Source: Oikopleura dioica (lineage: Eukaryota > Chordata > Appendicularia > Copelata > Oikopleuridae). From it: a stretch of 64,000 nt of DNA. The stretch is taken from contig OU015570.1 of NCBI GenBank assembly GCA_907165135.1, positions 930,001-994,000 of the forward strand, read 5' to 3'. The notes beneath the pieces are model-generated. The model worked only from the letters and a program-made list of their open reading frames with translations, had not been told where the DNA came from and did not search any database. How positions within the stretch are numbered: position 1 is the first letter of the stretch; each line of letters begins with the position of its first letter. Position numbers and translations under genes: made by a program. Shown here piece by piece: positions 10,413-22,300 of the stretch.

Positions 10413-11469
10413 CTTTTGGAAGCTAGAAATAGCACTTTTTCAAAATTTTGATAAAAATAATTTAAGGCTTATTTGGACACTCGGAAACCTCAAACATATA
10501 CAAACATGAGACATACCATAGTTCGATGGACAAACCATGGTATGGTACGAAATCAATCTATCACACAAAAGCTAGCGATGAGATTTTTAAAACATGAGTG
10601 AGATTTTCAAAGCATTTAATGATCTGAATCATTGATTCAGAATCAAGCAGCTCAACTATTTCCTTGCTGTTCTTTAACTCTCTCTTCTGTTTTCTCAAGA
10701 GCTTTTTCCAGGAGGCCTTCATTTGTTTTGAATCTACATATTTATGTTACAAGTTTTCTGATAAAAGACATTAACAGCCCATTTTGGCTGAAAAAGCATC
10801 TGGAGAGTGTATAAAAATACAAATTGTTAATCTTTTTGAAATGAAAAAGGAGGTGGTGAAAAGTTTAAAAAGCATATGTGTTGCAAGAACTCCATAACAG
10901 TACTAGCCCTAGGGTCAGAACTGAGCGAGAAGAATCAACGTTGCCGTGCCTTTTATGGGGGAAAACGGATTCGGTTGGCCAAATTCCCGCCAAGTATGAA
11001 CGAGCAGGACGTGTCAAGCCGAGTGAAGGAGATGCAAGGGACCACGCCGCCGGTGTGAACTCCTGCAGAGACTGCACCTAGGCCAAAGTTGGAGCAAGTC
11101 TCGGTGTGACTTCTTGAGTAAACATAAACTGGGGGCATCTTGAGCCAGAGATCATGATCAAGCTCAGCCTGAATGATCTTCAAAAATGAAGATTTGGTAG
11201 ACAGCAAAAATGGAATTTGAGCTTTCGAACTTTGATATAAATGTTCAAAATTCAAGATGAATCTCTCTCTGGAGTATCCAGATCTTGATCGACATGCCCC
11301 TCTTGTTCATAAATTCTGCAAGATGAAATCGTTGTTGACCAGTGAAGTAAATTCGGGATGAAAGAAACTGATTCAGCTGATAATAATTGGAAGTGATTTA
11401 TTTCGAAAATCTATCATCAAAGACTGAACTGCGACATTTGTAGAATTTGGTCGTAGATTTGAAGGTTTT
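10413..11469. other. Non-coding or unrecognised relic
   Basis: Short ORFs occur on both strands (for example 10953-11255 minus) but overlap each other and show no recognisable motif. The minus strand may continue the pol relic seen at 11470-14672, but reverse transcriptase motifs were not found. Confidence 0.4.
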
Positions 11470-11604
11470 ACTTCCGGGAAATATGTTCAGGAACAGCAAA
11501 TATGGAACTTGTTGGAAAAGAAGAAAGGTCGATTGTGATAGCTGTTAAAGTCCTTGCGGGAATTGTCTGCGTGATGGATGAAAAAGCATTTGAATCATAG
11601 TAAG
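11470..11604 (-). pseudogene. Fragment of the minus-strand pol relic
   Basis: The minus strand reads TIPARTLTAITIDLS, typical of the linker between protease and reverse transcriptase in gypsy-like pol proteins. It is separated from the protease relic at 12309 and above by the foldback at 11605-12245. No reverse transcriptase motif follows. Confidence 0.45.
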
Positions 11605-12245
11605 GATGATTTCAAAAAAACTGTTTGTGGGGCCGGAAATCTTAAAAACTTCAAGTGCAGTTTTCTTCAGCTCGTCAAAACGAGTCGAATGATGGGTCTA
11701 ACTCCTGATAATTCTAAGGATTGACCGGTTTACCGGCTTGTTAACGGAAAATACGTTGTCACCGGCTGTTTTTGTTCTAGAAGTGATAGACTAATGTTTG
11801 ACACCGGAAATTGTTCCTTAAAGTCAGTTCTTTTGCAGGCTTAAAGATAAAGGTTTTATCAATACTTCGAAGAGAGTTATCACTAAAATACTATTTTTGG
11901 CGAAAATGGGACTAGAAATAAGAAACAGGCAGCAACAACAAAATTTTAGTTAAAATTACTGTTTATAGTGATAACTCTCTTCAGAGTATTGACAAACTCT
12001 TCATATTTTAGCCTGCAGGAGAACTGACTATAAAAAACAATTTCCGGGGTCAAACATCAGTCTATCACTTCTAGAACAAAAACGGCCGGTGACAACGTAT
12101 TTTCCGGTAACCAGCCGGTTAACCGGTCAATCCTTAGAATTATCAGGAGTTAGACCCATCATTCCACTCGTCTTGACGAGCTGAATTAACTGCACTAGCA
12201 GTATTTTTACGATTTCCGGCCCCACAAAAGTTTTTTGAAATCATC
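11605..12245. mobile_element. Foldback element with arms of about 280 bp
   Basis: Left arm starts GATGATTTCAAAAAAACTG and the right arm ends with its near-complement; pairing continues to about 11885/11962 with roughly 85% identity by eye, leaving a loop of about 75 bp. It interrupts a minus-strand retroelement relic. The TSD is unclear. Confidence 0.7.
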
Positions 12246-12576
12246 AAGAAGATTTTCCAATTCCCTTGAGTCCAGCGAATTTTGATTCGTGTCCTCCGGA
12301 GACAGTCATCAGCTCAGATTTGTCGTCTTTGATGAGTAAGCCTTACTCAGTAAGGACTGGTAAATGTCGATGATGATTTCGTTTTCCGCGATTTCTGGGG
12401 TACCGAGAATCGGAGAACAAAAATCCTCCACAATTTGGAATCTGCAATTTCGGAGGTTGATAGCTCCGATTTTGAGATCCGCTTTGAGGCAACCGAAAAC
12501 TTTGATTGTGATTCCATTGTAAGATTCAAGTTGAAATGGCGCTGGTGTTAATTTTTCCATAAGGGCAGATGGCACG

Positions 12577-12889
12577 GGGTGACGGCGGATTCCATTCTTT
12601 TAAAGAATCATTCTTTTTTCCAATATTCTAGAGAAAATTAGGTAAAAATAGGTTTTTCGGATATATAAAAATTCTTGGATATCAAACTCTCTGGAGTTTC
12701 CCTGATAACTGGCGCGAAGCGCACACTCGCTCCTGAGTTATTTGCATAAACAGAATTTTGTTTCTGAACTTTTGACTGTCTTTTATGCGTTGTTTCAGGT
12801 ATTCTTAAAAAAGAATGATTCTTTGCGAAAAAGAACCATTCTTTGAAAAAAGAATCATTCTTCACAAAGAATGGAACCCGCCGTCTATC
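12577..12889. mobile_element. GG-type MITE with GACGGCGG ends, 9 bp TSD
   Basis: Left end GGGTGACGGCGGATTCCATT; right end the complement of GATAGACGGCGGGTTCC. Exact duplication GATGGCACG (12568-12576, 12890-12898). Private word AAAGAATCATTCTTT. Reversed core GGCGCGAAGCGCACACTCGC at 12711. Confidence 0.85.
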
Positions 12890-12935
12890 GATGGCACGAA
12901 TTGACGGGGCAGGCAGCTTACTTGGGCTCCTGTAT

Positions 12936-13392
12936 TACCTAGGGTCGGACTCCTTTCCTTTTTTAACCCTTTTAAGGATCCTTTTTCCTTAATCCTTTTT
13001 GATTTTTGCAACAGGGAAAACCCTTTCCTTAATCCTTTCTGGGCATTTATTAAGGAAAAAAATCCTTGATAATTTTCCCTTAAATCCTTCAAGATTCAGG
13101 GTTTTAGAAAGGATATTTCGCCAAATTTTCACCCCATAAGAATTTTTCAGCCCATTCTTGAATGTGGCAAATTTTTGAACAAAAATTGGGTTTGATTTTA
13201 TTCGAAAAATTGCGAAAAATCCTTTCTGAAACCCTTTTCCTTAATATTTTTAAATTTTCGAAAAACCCTTTCCTTCATCCTTTTTCCATTCTGCCCGGAA
13301 AAATTTCCTTTCCTTAATCCTTAATAAGTTTTGGTCGGAAAACTTCCTTTTCCTTAATCCTTTTGGGAAAGCGTTAAGGAGTCCGACCCTAG
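12936..13392. mobile_element. MITE with CTAGGGTCGGACTCC ends, 8 bp TSD
   Basis: Inverted CTAGGGTCGGACTCCTT near both ends, with 8 bp TCCTGTAT at 12928-12935 and 13393-13400. Private word array is TTTTCCTTAATCC. The left end has three extra bases before the paired repeat, so the exact left border is uncertain. The terminal CGGACTC resembles that of the foldback at 8567. Confidence 0.75.
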
Positions 13393-13559
13393 TCCTGTAT
13401 CGAGTTGAAAAAATATGTTTTGGCCGAATAGTTGGCCAAAGATATTGAGCTTTGGACCGATTCCGGCACGGGTCTTATATAACGCATTATAAGACCCACT
13501 CGTTAGTTTTTGACTTCTTCTTGGGACATGCAGCCTGGATGTGGCCTTATTGGTGACAA

Positions 13560-14672
13560 ATATTCAACGTGAGTTTTGTTTCTCGGCAATTGAAGCTTCG
13601 GTGGCCTAGAACTCCGCATTGATGGCATCAATACGGGAATCCTCCCGGTCCAATCTCAAAATTTACTGGTCATGTTTTTTGTTCTGCTCCCTGAGCTGTG
13701 TTGTTGTTGAATGCTCCCTGAGCTGTGTTTTTGTTGAATGCTCCCTGAGCTTTGTTGTTGTTAAATGCTCTCTGAGCTGTTTTGCTGTTGCATGTTTCCT
13801 GAGCTGTTTTGTTTCCGTATTGTGAGAAGTTATTTTTGTGATGATCATAAGCAAGTCTTGTGCGAAATCTCGAAGTGTTTCTTGACGTATTACGATCGTT
13901 ATTGCGGCGTCCAATTCTCTTGATTTCAGCCAACTCGTGTTCTAGGTTTTCAATTATGTTTCTCATAACTTATGAGTCATAAGGGATGTGAGAGAGTTTT
14001 CCATCGTGTTTTGGATCATGCGGGATTGTTGCAATTCGCTCTATCAGTTCATTCATCTTTTCTCCCAGAAGAATATCTTGGGAGGAGATGGCTCTTACTT
14101 CGACCTTCTTCTTGTATTTCAGCTTTTTTGAGATATTCAGGTGTGTTTTTGGCGTCTCTTTCATTCATCCCCATGCCAAGCAAGTATCTTCGTAATTCCG
14201 GTGTGAGGCATTTATTGAAAGTTTCTCTGATGAAGTTTTTGGAGAACATCGCAATTTTTGCTGGCTTCCTTTGTAAGACGCTTATTGCTTTTGAAGTATC
14301 GTGTGAATGATTATTCTTCCTCCACATTTCGACTGATTTCCTGGAAATGTATTTACGCTTGAAGTCAGCAGTAAGAAGAGACATGCAGAACTCTTTTCTC
14401 GTTTCCTTGAAGAGGGTTTTGTACTGCTCTTTTTCAGCTTTCTTTTCGGGCGTATCCTCATTAATTCATTTGGCCAAGGAAAAATTGAAGGCAAGCTTCA
14501 TCCGTGTAAGTGTTCTGTCGAAATTGGTTTTGATATCTCTTATCTCTCTTTTGTCGTTCTCAGTGAAATCGTTGGATTCTTCATCAGGGAGTTGTCCTCG
14601 AAGTTCTGAAGAACATCGAGCGGGTGTTTTTGTCGATTCACCATGATACGGAATCAACCGAGACTCTGACAA
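13560..14672 (-). pseudogene. Gag relic with an in-frame minisatellite
   Basis: Overlapping minus-strand open segments (14672-14466, 14384-14049, 13966-13670) in different frames indicate one decayed gag gene. The segment around 14200 (NKCLTPELRRYLLGMGM) is typical of the capsid C-terminal region of gypsy-like Gag. The C-terminal part is Asn/Arg-rich and contains five units of about 30 bp (13686-13810) encoding repeats of the type AQGAFNNNT. No CCHC knuckle is visible. It lies upstream of the protease relic in the same orientation, consistent with one old element. Confidence 0.6.
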
Positions 14673-15015
14673 AAACTCTGACTAAATCTGAGAGTCTTTT
14701 GGTTTATTTCGAATGCTTTTTACAGAATCATGGGCCACTTATAAAGGGCATGAACAGCTGAGAGCGTCATATGGTGCAAAATCAGAAATAGGTCGATTGG
14801 AACTTCAGCTCTGCGGGTGACTCAGTCCCGCTTTACTGAAGCCCCGAATCGGTCAAGTAAATCAGGTCATCTCCTTAATCAATTAAGTAAGGGCGCGATA
14901 TGGTCAAGAAAAAGGGCAAATAAGGCGAAATATAGAAGTTTAAAGTAAGAAAGTAAAAAGTTTTTTTTTGTTTCTTCTATAAGTCTCACATTTCGCATTC
15001 GGTTATATGCAAGTA
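14673..15015. other. Non-coding
   Basis: No gene. May hold the untranslated 5' region or LTR of the minus-strand relic, but no paired LTR was found in the window. Confidence 0.4.
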
Positions 15016-15828
15016 CAGGGAAACCCCAACTTAAGGCCACTTTTTGGATGACAGCTAATTTGAAAAGTGGCCTTAAGTTGGGTGATTCTCTGACTAAGTT
15101 GGATGACGCTAAAATTTTTCTATTTCTGGAGTAAGGGACTGAATCATGGGAATCAAAAATGAAAGGCGAAGGGCCTTATCAGAAATTTCCGGTACGAACC
15201 AAGTATGAATTGTAAAGACTGAATGCGCCATTTAAATCAAACCTTCGGTTATTTTTTCATTCTCTTAAAAATTAATTTGCTGCAAACATGTCGCAAGACG
15301 AAAAGAGAATCCACATGACATTGGCCGAGAAAAAAAGATATGCAGAGATTCTAGTGAAGACGCCGAAGAAGAGTGATGGAAAAAAGATTATCAATGGGCT
15401 ATTTCGAAAGAAACATGATGGAAAAGACATTTCGACGCGGACATTTTCTCGACTTTATGATCAGCGGTTTAAAATCTTGGATTCTTAATCGAAAGTTTCG
15501 ATTCGAAACGAAGGTTTCAAATGTCTCAGCATTTCTTGGCGCATCAAATTTATGAAATACGAGCTGCAACTCCGATGGAGGTTGAAGAAGTACCACAAGT
15601 TTAAGTGAGAGAAGATGCCGACGCCGAAAAGCCATCGACTTCAAATCGCCAAAGAAGCAGCCGAATATAACGAGTTTTTTTATTTAAAAGTGGATCTACA
15701 ATTTACTCACTGTTAATAAAAATTGCAAAAAAAGTGGCTTTAAGTTGGATTTTTTTCGGATGACAGATTTCGAGGATTTTTCAAAAAAGTGGCCTTTAGT
15801 TGCTCGGCCTTAAGTTGGGGTTTCACTG
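15016..15828 (+). mobile_element. Tigger-type element with truncated transposase
   Basis: Ends CAGGGAAACCCCAACTTAAG and the complement of CAGTGAAACCCCAACTTAAG, flanked by TA (15014-15015, 15829-15830). Internal length 813 bp, too short for a complete transposase. Same termini as the MITE at 8857-9051. Confidence 0.85.
15288..15488 (+). pseudogene. Tigger transposase N-terminal fragment
   Basis: A 66-residue ORF from ATG 15288. It contains a pogo/CENP-B-like helix-turn-helix (MTLAEKKRYAEILVKTPKKS, then STRTFSRLY). This is the DNA-binding half only; the DDE catalytic domain is missing, so it cannot catalyse transposition. It might bind element ends if expressed. It lies centrally in the 15016-15828 element on the plus strand. 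Confidence 0.65.
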
Positions 15829-16271
15829 TACTTCTATTCGATAAACCGGAAAATATCTGGATTTGAACCACATACCAAAATCTTCGCTTGATTGTATGTT
15901 AATTCCTGCAAGAAATTTTTCAAAAATTGACATCAAAATTTTTTTCGATTTTTTGTCCCTATTGAAATTTGTTGATTAACAAAATGGTGAATTCGATAAT
16001 CTTCTCCGAAATTTTCTTTGTGAGTTTTAAAAGGGCGTATGATGTCTTCAGTTGAGCGAGGGTTTGCATTTGTATACGAAAACTGTGTTTGTTAACGTAT
16101 AAAAATCGAAGCATACTCGTGAGACAATGATTATGAAGTCTACAACTTATCTCAGAAAGAATCAGACTTGTATAAAAGGATTTTTCACTCTAGTTTAATC
16201 TCATGGTGGTACCAATCCTTTCGTGACGGCCACGAGTAGAAAATACTACACAACTTCGATAAATTCTTCGA
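15829..16271. other. Non-coding
   Basis: AT-rich, no gene or repeat structure that I can support. Confidence 0.4.
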
Positions 16272-16730
16272 ATGCAAACGTCTCTTTTGGAAATATCTGA
16301 AAAACTATCTGTAGGAATGATCAAACAACACTGGTAAGATAGACACAATAAGTTTGAACAAACATGGCAAGAAGTTCTCGAATACAGTTAAAACTCAAAA
16401 TTTGCCTTCTCCAAATTTGGCGGGTATTGGTTTAAATTGAGGTATTTTTGAATCTGAAAAAGACTCAAAAATTGGCCGCTTTTTCAAAAATAAAAAATTT
16501 TGCATCAAAATTGCGCCCAAATAATGCTATACCTGAGCATATTTGGCATTTTAAAAGTGTTTTAATTATCAAAAATGACTTAATTCTAATAATAATAACC
16601 TCAAAGAAGCAAAAATTTTATACAAATTCATCGAAACGTGAAAATCATGCCAATTTTCCAAAATTTCGAAAATTTGTTTCTTTGAAGGGGACTCTTGGCT
16701 ATCCCGTAAAAAACTCAAAATTTGGCAGCT

Positions 16731-16937
16731 TGTAGTAGCTAACCCTCGGGTGTGGCGCTCTTCGGGAGCTGACTCTATTTTTATCACTTGAATTCTGATC
16801 AGAGCTCTCTCGGATCAGGACCTCAGTCCAACTAACAACCTGTTTCTGAAAACACCATCTCAAAATAAATCAACTTTTATAAAACAACTCTAGAGACTCA
16901 TCATTTAGCAGACACATCTATTTAGCAGGTTACAACA
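16731..16937 (+). repeat. E1 5' LTR
   Basis: 207 bp, starts TGTAGTAGCTAACCCTCGGG and ends with TG...CA-type dinucleotides (CA at 16936-16937). Nearly identical to the 3' copy over the first 185 bp; the last part differs at a few positions. An AATAAATCAACTTTTATAAA stretch near 16865 could include the polyadenylation signal or a TATA-like box. Confidence 0.9.
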
Positions 16938-16941
16938 CAAA

Positions 16942-16959
16942 TGGTGTCAGAAGTGGGAT
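16942..16959 (+). promoter_or_regulatory. E1 primer-binding site
   Basis: TGGTGTCAGAAGTGGGAT starts four bases after the 5' LTR. It begins with TGG, complementary to the CCA end of a tRNA, as expected for minus-strand priming. The tRNA species is not assigned here. Confidence 0.7.
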
Positions 16960-17012
16960 AAGATATTTTCCCAGCGCCAAACCTTAGAGAATATCCACAA
17001 GTGAGTACAGAG

Positions 17013-19235
17013 ATGAGATTTTTCTACTCATTAACAGATTTAGATACAGTCCTAGTCGACGCTCTTGCGATTCTAGAGAATCTTGCAGAGCTTGACCAAA
17101 AGGCAAAATATGAATTTTTAAGGAGTAAGTATGAAGATAAAAAAGGACTCACAAAAGTGCCTCTGCGCTTCCCAACATCCAATTTTCAGTCAATAGTAAA
17201 TTTTTACTCGTTAGATATTTCTAGACTAGTTGTAGCACCTAAGGATAAAGCACCTAAAGACAGATGCTATTTACTTCATTCTCCAAGTACTCTTACTGAT
17301 GTAACAAAATTGATTGATGACCTAAGTAAATTAGATAAAAAAATACTAGAAGGACTACAAACTCAGAAATTAGGAGACAAGCATGTTATCCTTGAGAGGA
17401 GTATAGAGGACTTCATTAAGAGAGTAGAGGAAAACATTGATGAACAAAAGCAAAAGTTATTTGTCTCTGGCTCGGCGATGAAAGTCGAAGATGTCATTAA
17501 TGAGTTTGAAGAACGTGAGCGTCTGGTTTTCAATGAAGCGTATGAAAAGGCGGCTAAAGAGTTCTCGGAGAAAACGATCATTATGGAGAAACAAGTAAGA
17601 GATCTAAAAGACACCATCGATGAGCAAGAGAATGAAATTGCGGACCTTCGTTATAATGCCGGGCTTAATGAGCAGAAGATAAGACGTCTTACCAACGAAC
17701 TTGATGCTATGAGGCACAAAGCAACGACATTTGAGCGACTTCACAAGGAAAAGTCAAAAAGAAGCCTCTCACCCAAGAAGATACTCAACAACATCTTTCC
17801 TCGGACAAACCAGGTCGCACCATTAATTCTTGATGAGCCGGTACCACATCAAAAGAAAGATGCTCTCCAGCCGTCTCCGGCGGTAGTAAACCTTGAAACA
17901 TCAGGAGATAAAGCTAATAACACGAAGCCACCTGCAGACCGTAAAAATACCAAAGACGATACGGCGGCACCTGGTCATAAACTTGAGAATGTTGACGGAC
18001 ATAGGGGCGACGGCCAAGCAATGAACTCAGTTCGTAAAGAGACTCGAAAGGAAGAGACAGAAAAACTAGAAGAAGACAATTCGGTTGCTAAGACCGAGAG
18101 AATGAGCCAAGAGCAGATAGAAAGACTGCAGCATCAAGTGGAGCGAATGACGCTTCTCTTTGAACTGCAACAACAGCAGCGAGACCAGGAACTGAACAGG
18201 GAGCGAAATCGTCCAAATGAACGAGCGCGACTGCGAGCTGAAGAACCTCGATATAAAGTTGGAAGGGATCAAGGGCTGAAGGCGACCGTCAAGGCGCCAG
18301 TTTGAGCTAAGTCTTCTGATGCGAGCCAAAAAGCAAGTCATCTCAATGACTTTATAGATTCGTTGATACTCTTTCGTGAACTCTCTTTGCTCTCAGACGC
18401 GTTACTGATCTACAGTTCGCTCGAAAACTCGGGTCGAATGGACATTTTGCGTAAATTGACAAATGAGCAGAAACGAAGTCTCCCGGAATTCATTGATCAT
18501 TTGCGACGGGCTCATGGAGGATCTTCACTTTCTCATAGAGCAAGTCTTAGCTCTCTAAGACAAGGACCCACTGAATCACCACTAAGCTTTTTCATGAGAG
18601 TGATTCGAGAGTTCTATCTTTCGCGAAAGGTGCTCCCACCATCTCCGTCAGCAATCACTGAGAGAGATAGTCAAGAGGACATTCTGTACCTCTTTACAAA
18701 TGGGCTTAAGAATCAAGCGGTGGCACAACATGTCAAACTTCATGAGAAGACAAGACCATTTGCAGATATTGGAAATCTAGCAAATGAGGCCGAGGAGGCA
18801 ATGCAACCGTTGAAAACGCAAATGAGTGTTGTGCGAACATCTAACAGAAGATATGACAACAACGACCGACGAGATGGGAACCGGAGACGGAGATCGCTGA
18901 AAGATATTGAATGCCATCGATGTGGTTTTAAAGGTCACATTGCCCGAATGTGTACGGCAAATCAGAAAACGGTAGGTCGTCATGAGCGTCGTAAAGAGAG
19001 AGGGCGTAAAGGCACACCCTTTCCGAGTAGTAATAAAAGAGGGCGATCTCAATCACGGTCCTCAGACCGCTCAAGAAGCAGCAGTCACACACGCTCAAGA
19101 AGCAGAGATTCCTCAAGGCGAAATTCAAGAGATTCTTCGAGAGGCAGATCAAATTCAAGAGAATCACGTTACAGATCAAACCCCAGCTCGAGACAATCTT
19201 CTCGAAACTCAAGTAGAGAAGGGAGACGTTATTAA
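17013..19235 (+). pseudogene. gag: E1 gag, one frame with an internal TGA
   Basis: The structural polyprotein of the retroelement particle. Two blocks in the same frame (17013-18302 and 18306-19232) are separated by TGA at 18303-18305. Block one is rich in predicted coiled coil (repeated E/K/L heptads around 17500-17760). Block two has the capsid-like region and a CCHC nucleic-acid-binding knuckle CHRCGFKGHIARMC (about 18912-18953). A long SR/RS dipeptide tail follows (about 19040-19230), unusual for Gag and like splicing-factor RS domains. ATG 17013 is the first methionine in frame after the leader. It ends with TAA at 19233, followed by an A-rich gap before pol in the same frame. Confidence 0.8.
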
Positions 19236-19328
19236 CCGTGCTTATTAATAAGATAACAAAAAAAAAAAAAACCGCATCCTTTCCTGTAAATTTTAACAAA
19301 TAATACAACTAACCAAAACCTTAAAATT

Positions 19329-22300
19329 ATGACCCTCACAGATGTTCCTGCCTTCATGGCGGAAGCCTACTGTCTTGACAGCAGTGGCAACCACCAGGGA
19401 GGCATGGTTTATTCAGAAGTCTTGCTTGATACGGGTGCAATGCTTGGAGCTATTGACTCACGGCACCCTTTTGCAGAATATGGCGTACGACATTATAGAA
19501 CAATTGACATTTCGGCGTTCACAGATAAACTTATATCACAAGAAGAAATCATAACGGTAGACATTAAAATCGTGGATGGTAGAACCAAAGACGCACTTGT
19601 ATCATCAGTGACACTTTTGGTATTAGATATCTTTGCTAGAGAAATAATTCTTCCATACTCAGTTATTTCGAATTTCGATCTAAAATTTGGTCCCAGATGG
19701 TGTTATCTCTATAACAAAATTTCGGAAAAGAGTCATGCTCTGAGGCTGCTCACAGCTGACACTGTGGAAATCTCGACACAGATTTGTTTAGAACCACAAG
19801 CGCAGCAAGAGCTGGATAACACTGGTATTCCAATTGAAACCAATGGCAGAGTTCAAATGGCATTTCTCGGAAAATATAAAGATAGAACGGACCTCCCAGT
19901 AATCTCTCATCGAGAGAAATCGATGATCATCAATGACTCAACGGAAGTGCTAAAAATACCGGCAGGGACAAAGCTCTGCCTAATACGACCAACGTTGCAA
20001 GAGGAACGCTTGCTTGAAGACGTTGAAGAATTTCGAAATAGACCACACCTACGTTAATATCAAAACCTTGATCCAAAGGATGTTAAAGTAAAACTAGACC
20101 ATCTCAATGGCCGGCTTAAATGCATTACTGAAGAATTCGTAGAAGAATTCCATTATATATTTGCTAGAAATGACAAAGACATTGGTCCAGGATTCCGTTT
20201 AGGATATCCCTATAAAATAAACAAAACTACTTCGCAGCCTCAACCGAGGAAGTACATTCCAGTCGCCCATAAATACGAAGATTTTCTCCAAAATCACATC
20301 AATTCACTTGAAGATCAACGAGTAGTTGAACAGATACCCAATTTGGATGTCATCACGGCGTCTTGGGTCATAGTTCCAAAGGGCAATGATAAATTACGAC
20401 CTTGTTTGGACCTCCGTCCACTAAATAATATAACCATTGCGGATAAAAATTTTCCCCTACCACCACTGCAGAGCATTCTACAGGAGCTCTCGGGACACAG
20501 ATATTACAGTTCATTAGACCTTTCATCGGCCTTTCATCACTTCGTTTTGCACCCAGATGACAGGCATCACTACACATTTCTGTCGCCTCAGCGACAAGCC
20601 TACCAGTATCGTCGAATTCCGTTTGGCGGTAGGCTTATCACCTCGTTCTTACAGTCACTCATCACGAGTGTGCTGGCGGAAAACGAGAAAAACATATGCT
20701 GCTATGTAGATGACATATCAATTTATGCCGACACAGTTGAAGAGCACAACGACGTCCTCAGACGGTTCTTTAACAAGCTTGGTGATGCCAATCTTGTCCT
20801 TAACCCATCAAAGACAATTCTTCTCAAAGAAAAACTAGAAATATTTGGCTACACGGTGGATCGAAACGGCTACAAGCCGTCAAAGGCAAGAATTGACAAA
20901 CTTTTGACACTCTCCATACCGGAATCGTCCACTGCAATGCGCAAGGCGATCGCGACGTTTGCATATTTTCGCCCAACTTTCATGAAATTTGCGGAAGTGG
21001 CGCGACAACTGTTTGAATGGGCGCAACCTGGTTCATAATATAATCCGAAATCGAAAGAGGCAAAAGAAGCGTGGGATGCACTCCTCAGATGCACAGCGAA
21101 CAGCGTTTTGCTTACAAAACCAGATCTCAATCAGCGTTTCACACTTCGATCGGATGCCTCAACTTATGCTTATGGAAGCGTTCTGTCTGAACAGATTGAT
21201 GGACAAGAAAGGATTATTGCTGTGGACAGTCGTCAATTCACAAAAGGTCAAAGGTCCTGGTCGATTCCGACGAAAGAGTTGTGGTCAGCGTTCTCAGCCG
21301 TTCGCTTTAACGCTAACCTGCTCACAGGGAGACGATTTACTTTGATAACGGACAATCAGTCCGTAGTTCATGTTATACGAGGAGCAAGGAACCTGGAAAT
21401 AACAACTTCAAACCCAATTGCTAGATCAATCATCTACTTAAATATGTTTGAAATAGATGTTAAGTGGTCTAAGGGAACTGATGCAGATTTTCACCTTACT
21501 GACTTGCTCTCAAGAAATAAGATTCATCTTAACTCCCCAGTTAGATTAGGAACTAAGTCAAAAGAGCCAATTCTACAAGTAAAAGATATCTATGATACCT
21601 GGATTAGTGTAGACCCCCAAGATAAAGAAAAGGTGACAGATGTGGCAAGGAGGGACTACCGACAAGAATCATCAACCAGTACTGTAATAACAACAATGAA
21701 CGTGACTATTCCGGAGGCTCAGATTAAAGTAGCAGAGCTACAAAAGAAAATCAAGAAATCACAGCATGATTGCAAGTAAACACAAAAACGGATAAGGAAG
21801 CTTTTGAATAATGAAAAGGTGCCTGGGTTTAATACAAAGATGGACCCGGAGATTGGACGCAATATCTTATTCAAAGGAGATCAAATTGTTGTGCCAAATC
21901 ACGAAGTTTGTAGCCTGATTGCACAATTACATAATCATACAACAAACAGGGCCATTTTACAACAGATGGAATTGCTCAATCTGTGGTTTGAGAACATGAC
22001 GCGTACTATCACCGAGTTTGGACTTTCCTGTGAAATCTGCACCCGTCGGAAAGCGGTGGCTCGTCATCCAGTTAAAATTGGTCAAACGATAAACCTGGTA
22101 ACTGAACCTTTCCAGCGTTGCCACTTGGACAATCTTGTTTGCAAACCCTACTACATCATGGTCGTGAGAGATCATTTCTCTGGGTACACTGACATGGCCG
22201 CCCTACATTCTGAAAAACTTGGAGACACATTGGAGACAGTGACTAAATTAATGCTCAGAATGTCGCTACCGAAGGAAGTGGTTTGTGATAATGCAAAAAC

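Larger units (their letters stand above)
12309..13480 (-). pseudogene. Retroelement aspartic protease relic broken by two MITEs
   Basis: On the minus strand the largest piece (12575-12309) reads like a retroviral-type protease C-terminal half, with CRFQIVEDFCSPILGTPEI matching the usual hydrophobic-strand plus ILG pattern. The upstream pieces lie between and beyond two inserted elements (12577-12889 and 12936-13392). Their target duplications, GATGGCACG and TCCTGTAT, fall inside the reading frame; the second falls in the codons of the catalytic DTGA motif. The fold would be the Asp protease that matures Gag-Pol. This copy is dead. Protease-domain assignment is by motif only. Confidence 0.7.

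Noticed and set aside
10865-11255. Overlapping ORFs on both strands
   Set aside because: All three overlap, none shows a motif, and the area is inside or near a retroelement relic.
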